Shown: piece after piece, positions 19,501-26,324 of the stretch | How positions within the stretch are numbered: position 1 is the stretch's first letter | Layout: each line of letters begins with the position of its first letter | NCBI GenBank assembly: GCA_017537925.1 | Contig: JAFYJW010000071.1 | Coordinates: 1-40,850, forward strand | Direction: 5' to 3' | Origin: Synergistes sp. | GTDB lineage: Bacteria > Synergistota > Synergistia > Synergistales > Synergistaceae | Length of the DNA stretch: 40,850 nt | The notes under the pieces: model-generated | Told to the model about the DNA's origin: nothing | Seen by the model: only the letters and a program-made list of their open reading frames with translations | Databases searched by the model: none | Made by a program: the position numbers and the translations under genes

Positions 19501-20182
19501 TATCATTCATCAGCGCCGTGTCATCATGCCGCCAGAGGCTTTCCGGTGTCTGCCCGGCGCAGTAAAGCTTTTCGGAGCAAACTTTGGCCGCCCCGGCTAT
19601 AACGTCCGCGCCGTATGAGTTCAGCAGTTCTGCAAGAGTATGCGTCGGGATAAGCGAATTCGCGCGTTCTTTCCAGCCCTCCGGCAGCATCGCGGCTATC
19701 TTTTCCGCGTTGAGGGCTGAAAGCGCGGCTTCATATTCCCTCCACCATATATCGCCCTTTGCCTCCGGCACGAGCGACGCGGCGGGGTCGGCGTCGAGCT
19801 CGAGCCCCGAATTCCTTATCACCCGCATCGCAAAGGAATGGATAGTGGATATATATGCGTCGTCCATCATATCTATGGCGGATCTGAGGTGCGCCAGTTC
19901 CTTCGGGAATTCCGCATGCCATTTGATCAGCGTGTTTTTTATTCGGTCGTGCATTTCGGCGGCCGCTTTTTTTGTAAAAGTCAGCACAAGAATCTCGTCG
20001 GCACGGCACTCCGGGTCAGAGGCAAGCAGCCATGCAAAACGCTGCGCGAGAGTCTGCGTCTTTCCCGTCCCCGCGCCTGCGCTCACTACGGTCAGATATT
20101 TGTCGCTCTTCAGCGCCTCTATCTGCGCCTCCGTGCCTTTTACCAGAGAATGCCACGCGGGCACGCTGTTTTCCTTACTCAT
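16568..20182 (-). CDS. addA: AddA-type helicase-nuclease (UvrD-like, double-strand break repair)
   Basis: AddA is the translocating helicase of the AddAB complex that resects DNA ends for recombination. The 1204-aa protein has Walker A SAGAGTGKT with K41, then EFQDTDPLQDALI (Walker B region), GDQKQSIYRFRHAD, LTVHESKGLEFPV and WYVGFTRAADEL, all UvrD-family helicase motifs. The C-terminal PD-(D/E)XK nuclease shows D1086 and D1099-W-K1101. Unusually for AddA, four cysteines frame that nuclease: C956, C1187, C1190 and C1196, with C1201 just after. I start at the ATG 20180-20182, which has GGGGAG 7 nt upstream and overlaps the addB end by 8 bp, not at the longer in-frame start 20218. Confidence 0.95.
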   Translation of the reverse strand: MSKENSVPAWHSLVKGTEAQIEALKSDKYLTVVSAGAGTGKTQTLAQRFAWLLASDPECRADEILVLTFTKKAAAEMHDRIKNTLIKWHAEFPKELAHLRSAIDMMDDAYISTIHSFAMRVIRNSGLELDADPAASLVPEAKGDIWWREYEAALSALNAEKIAAMLPEGWKERANSLIPTHTLAELLNSYGADVIAGAAKVCSEKLYCAGQTPESLWRHDDTALMNDIASLKKECPEIFRLWKEEVFPAILSTSEFSEDCKKPSKTKEKFEAFIESWKYHKGSGKSAEFLRELISGPLANLRISDKVKYAIESVLGCGLKEWRDEKKKMLLMIKEPSEGEKTVNRTLCGICAISWAAWDEFRRREGMLSLSDLIRCARSVLEASPAFRRKFKHIMVDEFQDTDPLQDALITALWVAPEAESDFHNTLFIVGDQKQSIYRFRHADLTLFRRYIARARREEFGDRCKYVSLDRNFRTSSGLLEKFNKVFNGIWGGSSEIIYEPLLPPADEAFTKRRNEKAEGPYLRLICALSGEEETGLRTADLRLRLYTALGREIKKAHTEKKQIWDKDADSPDGGKGAFRDACWKDFVILVPTRSEHSMIETAFDSLDIPYFISTSKNYFARGEIGDLINFISLLSAPEEPLFLAGWLASPLSGLPLSEAERLLQSALEAREARAPLPLARILREEYPALAEHIDRLRRTARFSGVSAAIRELMKAPLFLESYDGSRRRRVCANMARLAGIAEEYEASEGRSLKGCAEYLLSELSSQAAKEEPDIADDTTDAVRILTVHESKGLEFPVTVLIYRDKKKSSRKDPVYVSKRYGVTAKSAPRFSSAGEDGKDKYTTALWEEDLEAKADLPERQRLWYVGFTRAADELILCGYYKRRKGGDFGSSDSIMVQLLESGEEDATLITEDDPAPSRPEERPAACRAETMELAEEVPAKLGRISASAYALLSWCPAAYRMVYRQGRAANWLVKGGEGSGSEFGSLAHWVLARWDFRAESIAGWLPVKSGGPVYEKISRRLPPELRREFSIASARREAREMLAGYAESEECAMFAKMAADAARPLRREIFFRVPDRGTLLVGSIDIFWRDDAGLHLRDWKTSDEKYSPSWYYERQLEFYAYALRRNSEDHNRSETIDSALIYLRSAGGGKAMRIYKENDFRIIGDAVEAAAVTALSRNLQGVPERCADCPWSRDCLESACRRG

Positions 20183-23102
20183 CGCTGCTCTCCCCGTCGT
20201 CATCATCGTCGATCGCATATCCGGTCATATCGCGCTTGCGGCATAGTGTGAAATACTGGCAGTTTATGCACAAAGCGGACTCATGGCTGTACTTCGGCTC
20301 ATAGACGCCTTTTTTGACCGCTGCCGCCATAGCTGTCATAACGGTTTCGGCTTCTTCCATGCGCTGCTCCATCAGCTCGCCCGGTTCGTATTTGCTCCTG
20401 CCGGCAGGCTCTCTTTCATAAGCAAATCGGAGTTCTTCAGTTGAGAAATATCCCGAAAGGCTGCAGTCTCTCTGACCGATCCAGCCAAAACCAAGTATAT
20501 CCGTTCGGGAAGCTCTCAGAATGACGGCATAGGCAGGCACCTGCAGATCGCCGGTATGAGTGTCGCTTTTTCCGAGCTTGTAATCAAGTATGACGGCGCC
20601 CTCTTTGTAAATGTCTATCCTGTCTGCTTTTGCCCTGAAAATGACGCCGTCGACTTCATGATCGCAAAGCCTGTATTCCGTTTTCACTTCCTGCCTCTCC
20701 TGCAGCGGCGCCTGCGCTTCTATATCATCCTGAAAAGAGGCAAGGTCGAATATCTCACGCTTCAGCCCGCTTTCAAAGCGGGCAAGACGCCTGTCGGCGC
20801 CTATCTCCGGATAGACCTCGTCCTTTATCCGGTCCCAGTTGTTCATAACGTAAGGGAAAAGCTGCATATTGGGATTCTTCTTCTTTTCGCCGAAAGCCTG
20901 CTCCCACACTTTGTGCGACAGCACGCCGCCCGCGCGGCGGTCAAAGAGGTCCGCGGCGCCGGGCACTTCAAGGCGAAGGTGTCTTTCGCACCAGTAGCGG
21001 TAGGGGCAGACGCGCCATATGTCTATATCGCTTACGCTGACAACGGGCTTTTCCGCGCTCTGTCTCAGGAAACCGGCAGGCTTTACAAATTCCCTGCCGC
21101 GGGCAAAGCGCATGCCTGATACTTCGGCGCCGGCAAATACAGGCTCATTGCCGTCCGGGAGGGTGTTCTGCGCCCCGAAGCGCACCGCTGCTGCAAGACG
21201 CCATCTTCTGCGGGACTGAGGCTCGTCTTTCAGCATCGAGGTCACAAACTGCGAAGCCGGCACCTGCTTCTGCGATTCGTCGTAGAGGGAGCGGCAGAAA
21301 ACGATCCCCGACCTGCCTGTCGCAGCAAGACGGCGGAAGACAGCCTCGCGGCGTTCGCGTTCCTCGCGTATTTCAGGCAGATGCGGAGCGCTGCCGGAGC
21401 CGTCATCATCATTGAGCTGGGCAGCGTTGAACTTCTCCTTGTACTCGTTGCGCAGCAGCAAAGACTCGCGCATGACGCCCGGCCATGTATTACCGTCCGC
21501 CCCCATTATGAACCAGTACCTGTGCTCGGTCAGTGTAGGCGGCATCCCGGCGTAAAGAGACAGAGAGCGGCGCTGCGGCAGCTGTATCGGCAGCGTGGCT
21601 GTCGCCGCCCAGTCCTCGATGAACGCGGCCGCTTCTGCACCGTCAAGGGATATATCCGCGGCAGGCCCGACAGAATTCGCTGCGTTCTCAAGCACCATTA
21701 TCTTCTTTTCAAGTTCGTGGAGCGTATAGGAAACGTCTCTGACTTCTCCGTCAAGCCCGCACTCGCCTGCCGCGGCATATGCTGCGGCTTCGGCGACACG
21801 GCACTTTTTCAGGAAAGCAAGCCACATGGAAAGCGCCTCAAGCGGAGTATGCTTTTTCCCTTTGCCGTACAGCTCTCTGCAGAAATCGCAGATCTCCGCG
21901 AAACGTTTTCTGTCATCGCCTCTTAACGCACCGGCCCACTCTTTTGCTCCTTCGGGCGGCAAAGATGAATGGCAGCGCGTACCTTCGAGTCCGCCGTCAG
22001 CCTCCGGGAACAGCAGCGGGTTTTCAAGCAGCAGCGATGTGTTGTAGTTGTCAAAGCCGGATGAGAAGGCGCGCCTTACCATGCTGAAAAGTTCGCCTGC
22101 AAGCGTTTCGGCGACCGTGCCGCGCGCCCTTACGCTGTATGCTATCTTATAGCGCGACAGCGCATATTCGACCAGCTTAAGGCTGCTTTTAGGCACATAA
22201 ATACCTATCTCGCCGAAATTATCAAGCTTCCCCATCGCGGTGAGAACGCCTTTTCCTTTTGCCCACAGCGCTATCTCCCTTGCCGCCGATTCCCCTTCGA
22301 GGATATCGGAGACGGCTTCGAGCCTGACCGCGGGGACGTCCCATTCCGGACGCCCGGAATACTCAGCGTCAAGCTGCCTTATGCCGTCGTAAAAATCATC
22401 GAGCCCCGTCTCCGGCTGGAACATCAAAAGCTCCGCGGCCTCTGCAAGGGCTCTTACGAATTTGAGCTGAGCGCCGTTAAAAGAGAGAAATCCCGTGAAA
22501 ATGAATTTTTTATTTTTGACGAATTCGATCACGCGGGAATCATTCAGAGCCGCGCGCGCAAGAGTCGGAATCTGCGCCGCATCCGCAAGATCATACTCTT
22601 TAAGGTAATCCATATACCTTCTGTAAAGGCAGAGCAGTATCGCCTCGGGGCGCGACGGGTCAGGCTCCTCGCCGCCGAAGAGCGAAGAAGAAAATTTTTC
22701 CGGCGTTACCTCTTCCGAAAGGAGATCCTTGATATTGGAGCCGAGAAGCGATATAAAGCCGCGGTAACGCAGTCCCGGAGCTATCAAAGCGCCTTTTGCC
22801 TCGCGTTCTGCGATATATTCTTCAAGTAGATGTTCGAGAATCAGATGATGGTCCGGCGGGTCGATTATCCTGACGCGGGAACCCATGATACGGGAAAAGT
22901 CGCCGAGCAGGTCTCCTATCGTATATACTGCCGGGCGGACCCCGAAAAAGGACGTTTCCGCGCATATCAGGTCCGTAAGCGTTTCGCGGTCAAGGCCGGC
23001 CGGAACGATAAAGAGCGCGTCGGAGCCGTGCCGGTAGTAGATCGAGCGCAGCTCCTCCGCCTTTTCTGAGATATTAAAATAAGCGCTTACTCTCAAAGGC
23101 AT
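20175..23102 (-). CDS. addB: AddB-type subunit with Fe-S PD-(D/E)XK nuclease
   Basis: This 975-aa partner of AddA is shorter than the usual ~1150 aa of B. subtilis AddB. The C-terminal nuclease has AKADRID, then ILDYKLGK with D840 and K842, and QVPAYAVIL. Four cysteines in the Fe-S pattern surround it: C699, then C945-x2-C948-x5-C954; C705 is close by. I see no Walker A motif at the N-terminus, where B. subtilis AddB has one, so this subunit probably does not bind ATP. AAGGAGA lies 7 nt before the ATG. addB and addA are translationally coupled. Confidence 0.9.
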   Translation of the reverse strand: MPLRVSAYFNISEKAEELRSIYYRHGSDALFIVPAGLDRETLTDLICAETSFFGVRPAVYTIGDLLGDFSRIMGSRVRIIDPPDHHLILEHLLEEYIAEREAKGALIAPGLRYRGFISLLGSNIKDLLSEEVTPEKFSSSLFGGEEPDPSRPEAILLCLYRRYMDYLKEYDLADAAQIPTLARAALNDSRVIEFVKNKKFIFTGFLSFNGAQLKFVRALAEAAELLMFQPETGLDDFYDGIRQLDAEYSGRPEWDVPAVRLEAVSDILEGESAAREIALWAKGKGVLTAMGKLDNFGEIGIYVPKSSLKLVEYALSRYKIAYSVRARGTVAETLAGELFSMVRRAFSSGFDNYNTSLLLENPLLFPEADGGLEGTRCHSSLPPEGAKEWAGALRGDDRKRFAEICDFCRELYGKGKKHTPLEALSMWLAFLKKCRVAEAAAYAAAGECGLDGEVRDVSYTLHELEKKIMVLENAANSVGPAADISLDGAEAAAFIEDWAATATLPIQLPQRRSLSLYAGMPPTLTEHRYWFIMGADGNTWPGVMRESLLLRNEYKEKFNAAQLNDDDGSGSAPHLPEIREERERREAVFRRLAATGRSGIVFCRSLYDESQKQVPASQFVTSMLKDEPQSRRRWRLAAAVRFGAQNTLPDGNEPVFAGAEVSGMRFARGREFVKPAGFLRQSAEKPVVSVSDIDIWRVCPYRYWCERHLRLEVPGAADLFDRRAGGVLSHKVWEQAFGEKKKNPNMQLFPYVMNNWDRIKDEVYPEIGADRRLARFESGLKREIFDLASFQDDIEAQAPLQERQEVKTEYRLCDHEVDGVIFRAKADRIDIYKEGAVILDYKLGKSDTHTGDLQVPAYAVILRASRTDILGFGWIGQRDCSLSGYFSTEELRFAYEREPAGRSKYEPGELMEQRMEEAETVMTAMAAAVKKGVYEPKYSHESALCINCQYFTLCRKRDMTGYAIDDDDDGESSDE

Positions 23103-23238
23103 CGGCCAGTCTCCTTAAAAAAGTCATATTTGATTCGCCGGCACGCGGCCGTTCCATACTTCGGTACTTCTATATTTTGGGCACGTAAAGCGCTTTTCGT
23201 CAAGCGGTCAGGGCTCCGATGCGGCATACTGTTTTAGA

Positions 23239-23274
23239 CAAAAAAGCGGCGCTGCATAAAAGATGCGGCGCTGC
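23239..23274 (-). terminator. Possible stem-loop terminator upstream of addB
   Basis: Arms at 23246-23257 and 23263-23274 form a 12-position stem with a 5-nt loop. On the minus strand two A-C mismatches occur and a run of six T follows. On the plus strand the same positions pair as G-T wobbles but the T-tract is weak. It may stop transcription of the genes further upstream on the minus strand from reading into addB. Confidence 0.5.
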
Positions 23275-23307
23275 TCTGTTTTGCCGTCCGGCGTGCAGGC
23301 TGTTGCG

Positions 23308-23333
23308 TTTTAAGCGGCCGGCCTGGCTTAAAA
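23308..23333. terminator. Bidirectional hairpin terminator after the nuclease-like gene
   Basis: TTTTAAGC (23308-23315) and GCTTAAAA (23326-23333) are perfect 8-bp inverted arms around a GC-rich centre. The hairpin touches the stop codon of the minus-strand gene at 23334. Confidence 0.65.
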
Positions 23334-24347
23334 TTACCAATAACGCTCCAGATATTTTTTCTCTGAGTTTGTTTTTTCCATACAGTCGATAAATTCATGC
23401 GCGGTAATGAATACGATGTTAAAGTCGACACCGCATTTTTTTTCGAACCGTTCCTGTAAGCCTGATTCAAGCATCATTTCTCTAAAATATTTGAAACCTT
23501 CGGTTTCTTCTTTTTCCATCTCATTATATTTTTCTTGCAGGCTATCACTAAAATTGTTTGCGCCGGGCATATACACAACGTTGATCAGCGTTATTTTGTC
23601 ATATTTGTCTTTAAAAGTGACTTTCGGGATAGCCCTCTTTACATCACTATCATGATTTTCGTGACAAGTCGCATTGAAAATGGCAAGCGTATGCTTAAAC
23701 ATCTGCCACCTGTCGTAGCGTTTGTGCATGGGATCTTTTTTCATCTTTTTAATTAAATCCTCAAAAAACTTATAATTATTCTTATAAAAATATCTATTTT
23801 CTTCCAAATATGCAGAACTCAAATTTTTATCTGGTTTATTTAACCACTCAGTCATCTTCATTTCGCAGAAAATAGCCTTTCGTTCTTTATCATTGTATAA
23901 AAACGCATCAAAATTTGCTGGAGCTCCCCTACCTGTTAAAATCTGCAGTTGTTTTTCATATTTGATATCATATTCGATAGCATGTCCATCCGGGGTAAAA
24001 TATTGTTTCTTTGTAGAATCACTTATAAATGTAACTTTTTTATTCCCCAGCAGATTAAAGGCCATCGCCGAAGAGGAGTACACGCAGGCCATTTTTGGAG
24101 GTCTGGTTTCACCGCCGGAACCCCACCTGTACTCCCACCAGTGCTCTTTATCCATTTTCCCATTCAACAAATTATCTTTAATATCTGAAAAATAATATTC
24201 ATAATAGAAGTCATAGGGATCCTTTGCTCTTTCTTTAGTTCCTTCAGGATCACCGCTTGAAAATTTTAAAAAATTTTTCTGTCTTTCAGCAATTTCATCA
24301 CGAATTAAATCAATCTTCGACTTAGCAGTTTTCTCAATTGACCCCAT
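23334..24347 (-). CDS. PD-(D/E)XK superfamily nuclease-like protein
   Basis: I do not recognise this 337-aa protein by name. It has a candidate nuclease core at FDAFLYNDKERKAIFCEMK: D147, then E162-x-K164, with the right spacing (D-x14-E-x-K) and alternating hydrophobic strands. R140, G141 and the lysine-rich N-terminus (residues 5-45) could contact DNA. The composition is lysine-rich and AT-rich compared with addAB, suggesting transfer. It resembles uncharacterised restriction-endonuclease-like proteins of defence islands. The start at 24347 is set by AGGAGGA 6 nt before the ATG, not by the upstream in-frame ATG at 24371. It is the last gene of the minus-strand accessory block. Confidence 0.6.
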   Translation of the reverse strand: MGSIEKTAKSKIDLIRDEIAERQKNFLKFSSGDPEGTKERAKDPYDFYYEYYFSDIKDNLLNGKMDKEHWWEYRWGSGGETRPPKMACVYSSSAMAFNLLGNKKVTFISDSTKKQYFTPDGHAIEYDIKYEKQLQILTGRGAPANFDAFLYNDKERKAIFCEMKMTEWLNKPDKNLSSAYLEENRYFYKNNYKFFEDLIKKMKKDPMHKRYDRWQMFKHTLAIFNATCHENHDSDVKRAIPKVTFKDKYDKITLINVVYMPGANNFSDSLQEKYNEMEKEETEGFKYFREMMLESGLQERFEKKCGVDFNIVFITAHEFIDCMEKTNSEKKYLERYW

Positions 24348-24386
24348 CTTAGATCCTCCTGTCTGCCGCATAAGAACATCCTATTA

Positions 24387-24424
24387 TTCCATCGCGCCGC
24401 GTATGTCGTTTTTAAGCTGTTTCA
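24387..24424 (-). pseudogene. Relic of the 3' end of wyl (copy 3, degraded)
   Basis: On the minus strand this piece reads QLKNDIRGAME then stop, matching AEQLKNDIRGAAEKYGVL at the end of the intact WYL regulator (26325-27368). The core shared DNA is about 27-33 bp, including CGCGCCGCGTATGTCGTTTT. It lies just upstream of the nuclease-like gene and downstream of the 133-aa gene. Confidence 0.75.
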
Positions 24425-24511
24425 CATCAAAAGTAAACTTATTTACAGGAAATATCTGTGTTTACCAAGCCCGCATACGAGCTAACACCAAATTCATTGG
24501 TAATACCAAAC

Positions 24512-24913
24512 TCAATCACAAATGAAAAAACAAACCAAGACTGATACTTCAGCTAAAAACCAGCTGCCGCACATCCATCCGGACATAAAACAACCTAAAC
24601 CGGTTCTTTCTCCCCACCCATCACATCCAAAACAACCACCAAGACCTACTATACCACCAATATACATAAACCCGCCAACAAGGTATTCAACAACATCTTC
24701 CCGAGCTAAAAGCTTGTTGCCTATAACAATTAACGTTAAAACAACTGTAATGAATAAGCCTGTAAAAAACCCTTTTGAAAAGAGTCTCTCCTCATACTCA
24801 TTACGGGCTATCTCATATTCATATTCGGACAGATACTCTTCATCATCATGCCATGGTCTTTCTTTTGTTGAACGACGCATCATTTTTGGGAGGTCCGGCT
24901 CAAGTATACTCAT
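24512..24913 (-). CDS. Small three-helix membrane protein, cassette copy 1
   Basis: I do not recognise this 133-aa protein. Residues 1-45 are highly charged and tyrosine-rich (DDEEYLSEYEYEIARNEYEE). Three predicted membrane helices follow at roughly 47-66, 76-95 and 108-131. The last two are glycine- and cysteine-rich (GGCFGCDGWG, then GCFMSGWMCGSW). The ATG at 24913 has GGAGG 7 nt upstream. It shares only its first codons and general layout with the membrane protein at 25494-25889. Together with the 74-aa gene 78 bp upstream it forms one cassette. Function is unknown; a membrane-acting effector or its regulator would fit. Confidence 0.6.
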   Translation of the reverse strand: MSILEPDLPKMMRRSTKERPWHDDEEYLSEYEYEIARNEYEERLFSKGFFTGLFITVVLTLIVIGNKLLAREDVVEYLVGGFMYIGGIVGLGGCFGCDGWGERTGLGCFMSGWMCGSWFLAEVSVLVCFFICD

Positions 24914-24991
24914 CTAAAATCCTCCTTATCCGGATCACACAGGGACATACCGTCCTTACTAAAACACCCGCAGATGTCATGGCTTGCTCAT

Positions 24992-25216
24992 TCAATAACT
25001 CAAACCCGAAGCAATACCGTGCTTTATCTCAAAATCTGTAAAAGATACCAGCCATTTACCTTTCACCGATCTGAATAAATGATGATTTCCCTCTTTTCCG
25101 ATATACTCACAATGCGAATATCCCCAATTTCCAGTAATACCGTAAACTTTCCCCAACTCTATATTGACCATGTCATAAGCGTCATACCTGCCGTTTCTCA
25201 GACTCACATCTATCAT
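24992..25216 (-). CDS. 74-aa conserved small protein, cassette copy 1
   Basis: This unknown protein is 64/74 identical to the one at 26020-26244. The core VNIELGKVYGITG, EYIGKEG, HLFRSVKGKW and LVSFTDFEIKHGI alternates as in a small beta-barrel, SH3- or KOW-like fold. That fold is a guess. GGGGGAG lies just before the ATG. Retention of nearly identical copies beside divergent membrane proteins argues for real coding. Differences from the other copy are at residues 6, 13, 15, 22, 30, 35, 44, 45, 52 and 70. Confidence 0.7.
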   Translation of the reverse strand: MIDVSLRNGRYDAYDMVNIELGKVYGITGNWGYSHCEYIGKEGNHHLFRSVKGKWLVSFTDFEIKHGIASGLSY

Positions 25217-25305
25217 CTCCCCCTGCCTTAAAATACGATTTGATCCTTAACTTATAAAATGCATACATCTCTTGATATCGGTCATTACGACTTCCTTACA
25301 ATACC

Positions 25306-25352
25306 CCGTACTTTTCCGCCGCGCCGCGTATGTCGTTTTTAAGCTGCTCCGC
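25306..25352 (-). pseudogene. Relic of the 3' end of wyl (copy 2, well preserved)
   Basis: 47 bp match the last codons of the intact wyl gene with a single difference. On the minus strand they encode AEQLKNDIRGAAEKYGVL and the stop. Upstream in the same frame the similarity fades at about 25353. Between here and 25490 lies a further decayed stretch whose minus-strand reading AWYPQIFPVNRFTF recurs in altered form near 24430-24465, so it belongs to the duplicated unit. A 33-codon frame at 25389-25490 covers it but has no ribosome-binding site and is not called. Confidence 0.85.
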
Positions 25353-25493
25353 AGTTTCATCACAAGAAATAACCGTATTCTGAAGAGTTTAAGAGAAAGA
25401 AACATTCCTCTGATAATCTTTAAAAGTAAACCTGTTAACAGGGAAAATCTGAGGGTACCACGCTCTAAGTTTTACTAATAACAAATCCATAAC

Positions 25494-25889
25494 TTAACCA
25501 AAAAATATTCCAATAATTAAAAAAATAACCCCAAGAAACACAATTCCGCCAGCACACATCCCCTGAGCAAAAACAAAACAATCATAAAACAAAAACCCCA
25601 AAAAACTTACAAACATAGAAGATACTCCAGTTTCATAAATAAAGGATTCTATAGACGGATCACTTTCCCAAAATAGAGTTGCAAACCCTCCTAAAACTAA
25701 AGAAACTATCACGCTAAAAAGAACCCCTCTTAAACCCCATAAAGCTTCACGCTCTTCATAGGCTGCTTCAAGATCCTCATAAGACATATACTTGTCCTCA
25801 AAAGTTTCTTCGGGAGCAAGATCATAAGCGGGCTCGGTAACCTGCCCAGATTCCCGCTTCTTATATCTGCGTCTGCGCTTTCTGCTCAT
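25494..25889 (-). CDS. Small three-helix membrane protein, cassette copy 2
   Basis: Unknown 131-aa protein. A very basic start (SRKRRRRYKKRESG) is followed by an acidic stretch up to about residue 48 (EETFEDKYMSYEDLEAAYEE). Three predicted membrane helices lie at about 54-73, 86-106 and 110-130. The layout parallels the 133-aa protein of copy 1 but sequence identity is low. The ATG overlaps by 4 bp (ATGA) the stop of a 19-codon frame that keeps the original cassette start, so translation is probably coupled. Confidence 0.6.
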   Translation of the reverse strand: MSRKRRRRYKKRESGQVTEPAYDLAPEETFEDKYMSYEDLEAAYEEREALWGLRGVLFSVIVSLVLGGFATLFWESDPSIESFIYETGVSSMFVSFLGFLFYDCFVFAQGMCAGGIVFLGVIFLIIGIFFG

Positions 25890-25945
25890 CTTATTAAAGA
25901 ACGATGCCCTATTTTTGAAGGGTCATTCAGCGCAAGTATACTCAT
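25886..25945 (-). CDS. 19-aa upstream frame coupled to the copy-2 membrane gene
   Basis: The frame starts at the cassette's original ATG with AAGGAGG 7 nt upstream. It begins MSIL, as does the 133-aa protein of copy 1, and aligns with it for about 19 codons with one 3-nt indel, then stops at TGA. That TGA overlaps the ATG of the 131-aa gene. It is either a leader peptide or the broken N-terminus of the ancestral gene rescued by a new start. Confidence 0.5.
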   Translation of the reverse strand: MSILALNDPSKIGHRSLIR

Positions 25946-26019
25946 CTGAAATCCTCCTTATCTGTATTACGCCGGGATATACCGTCGCTGCGAAAACACA
26001 CCGGGATACACCGACTCAC

Positions 26020-26244
26020 TCAGTAACTCAAACCTTCAGCAATACCATGCTTTATCTCGAAATCTGTAAAAGATACCAGCCATTTACCTTCCACCGATCT
26101 AAATAAATGATACTTTCCTTCTTTTCCGATATACTCACATTTCGAATATCCCCAATCTCCGGTGATACCATAAACTTTCCTCAACTCTATATTGACCATA
26201 CCATAACCGTCATACCTGCCATTTCTCCGACTCACATCTATCAT
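26020..26244 (-). CDS. 74-aa conserved small protein, cassette copy 2
   Basis: Paralogue of the protein at 24992-25216, with the same length and 86% identity. Compared with copy 1 it is more basic at residues 6, 22, 35 and 44 and more acidic at 30, 52 and 70. A purine-rich GGGGGGAG precedes the ATG. It lies 80 bp downstream of the wyl stop, and 74 bp before the 19-aa frame. The function is not recognised; cotranscription with wyl and the membrane gene is likely. Confidence 0.7.
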   Translation of the reverse strand: MIDVSRRNGRYDGYGMVNIELRKVYGITGDWGYSKCEYIGKEGKYHLFRSVEGKWLVSFTDFEIKHGIAEGLSY

Positions 26245-26324
26245 CTCCCCCCTGCCTTAAAATACGATTTAATCCTCAATTTATAAACTGCATCTATCTC
26301 TTGATATCGGTCATAGCGACTTTC

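Noticed and set aside
25389-25490. 33-codon frame after the 131-aa membrane gene
   Set aside because: No ribosome-binding site, and the matching stretch in cassette 1 is interrupted by a stop; better read as a decayed part of the duplicated unit.
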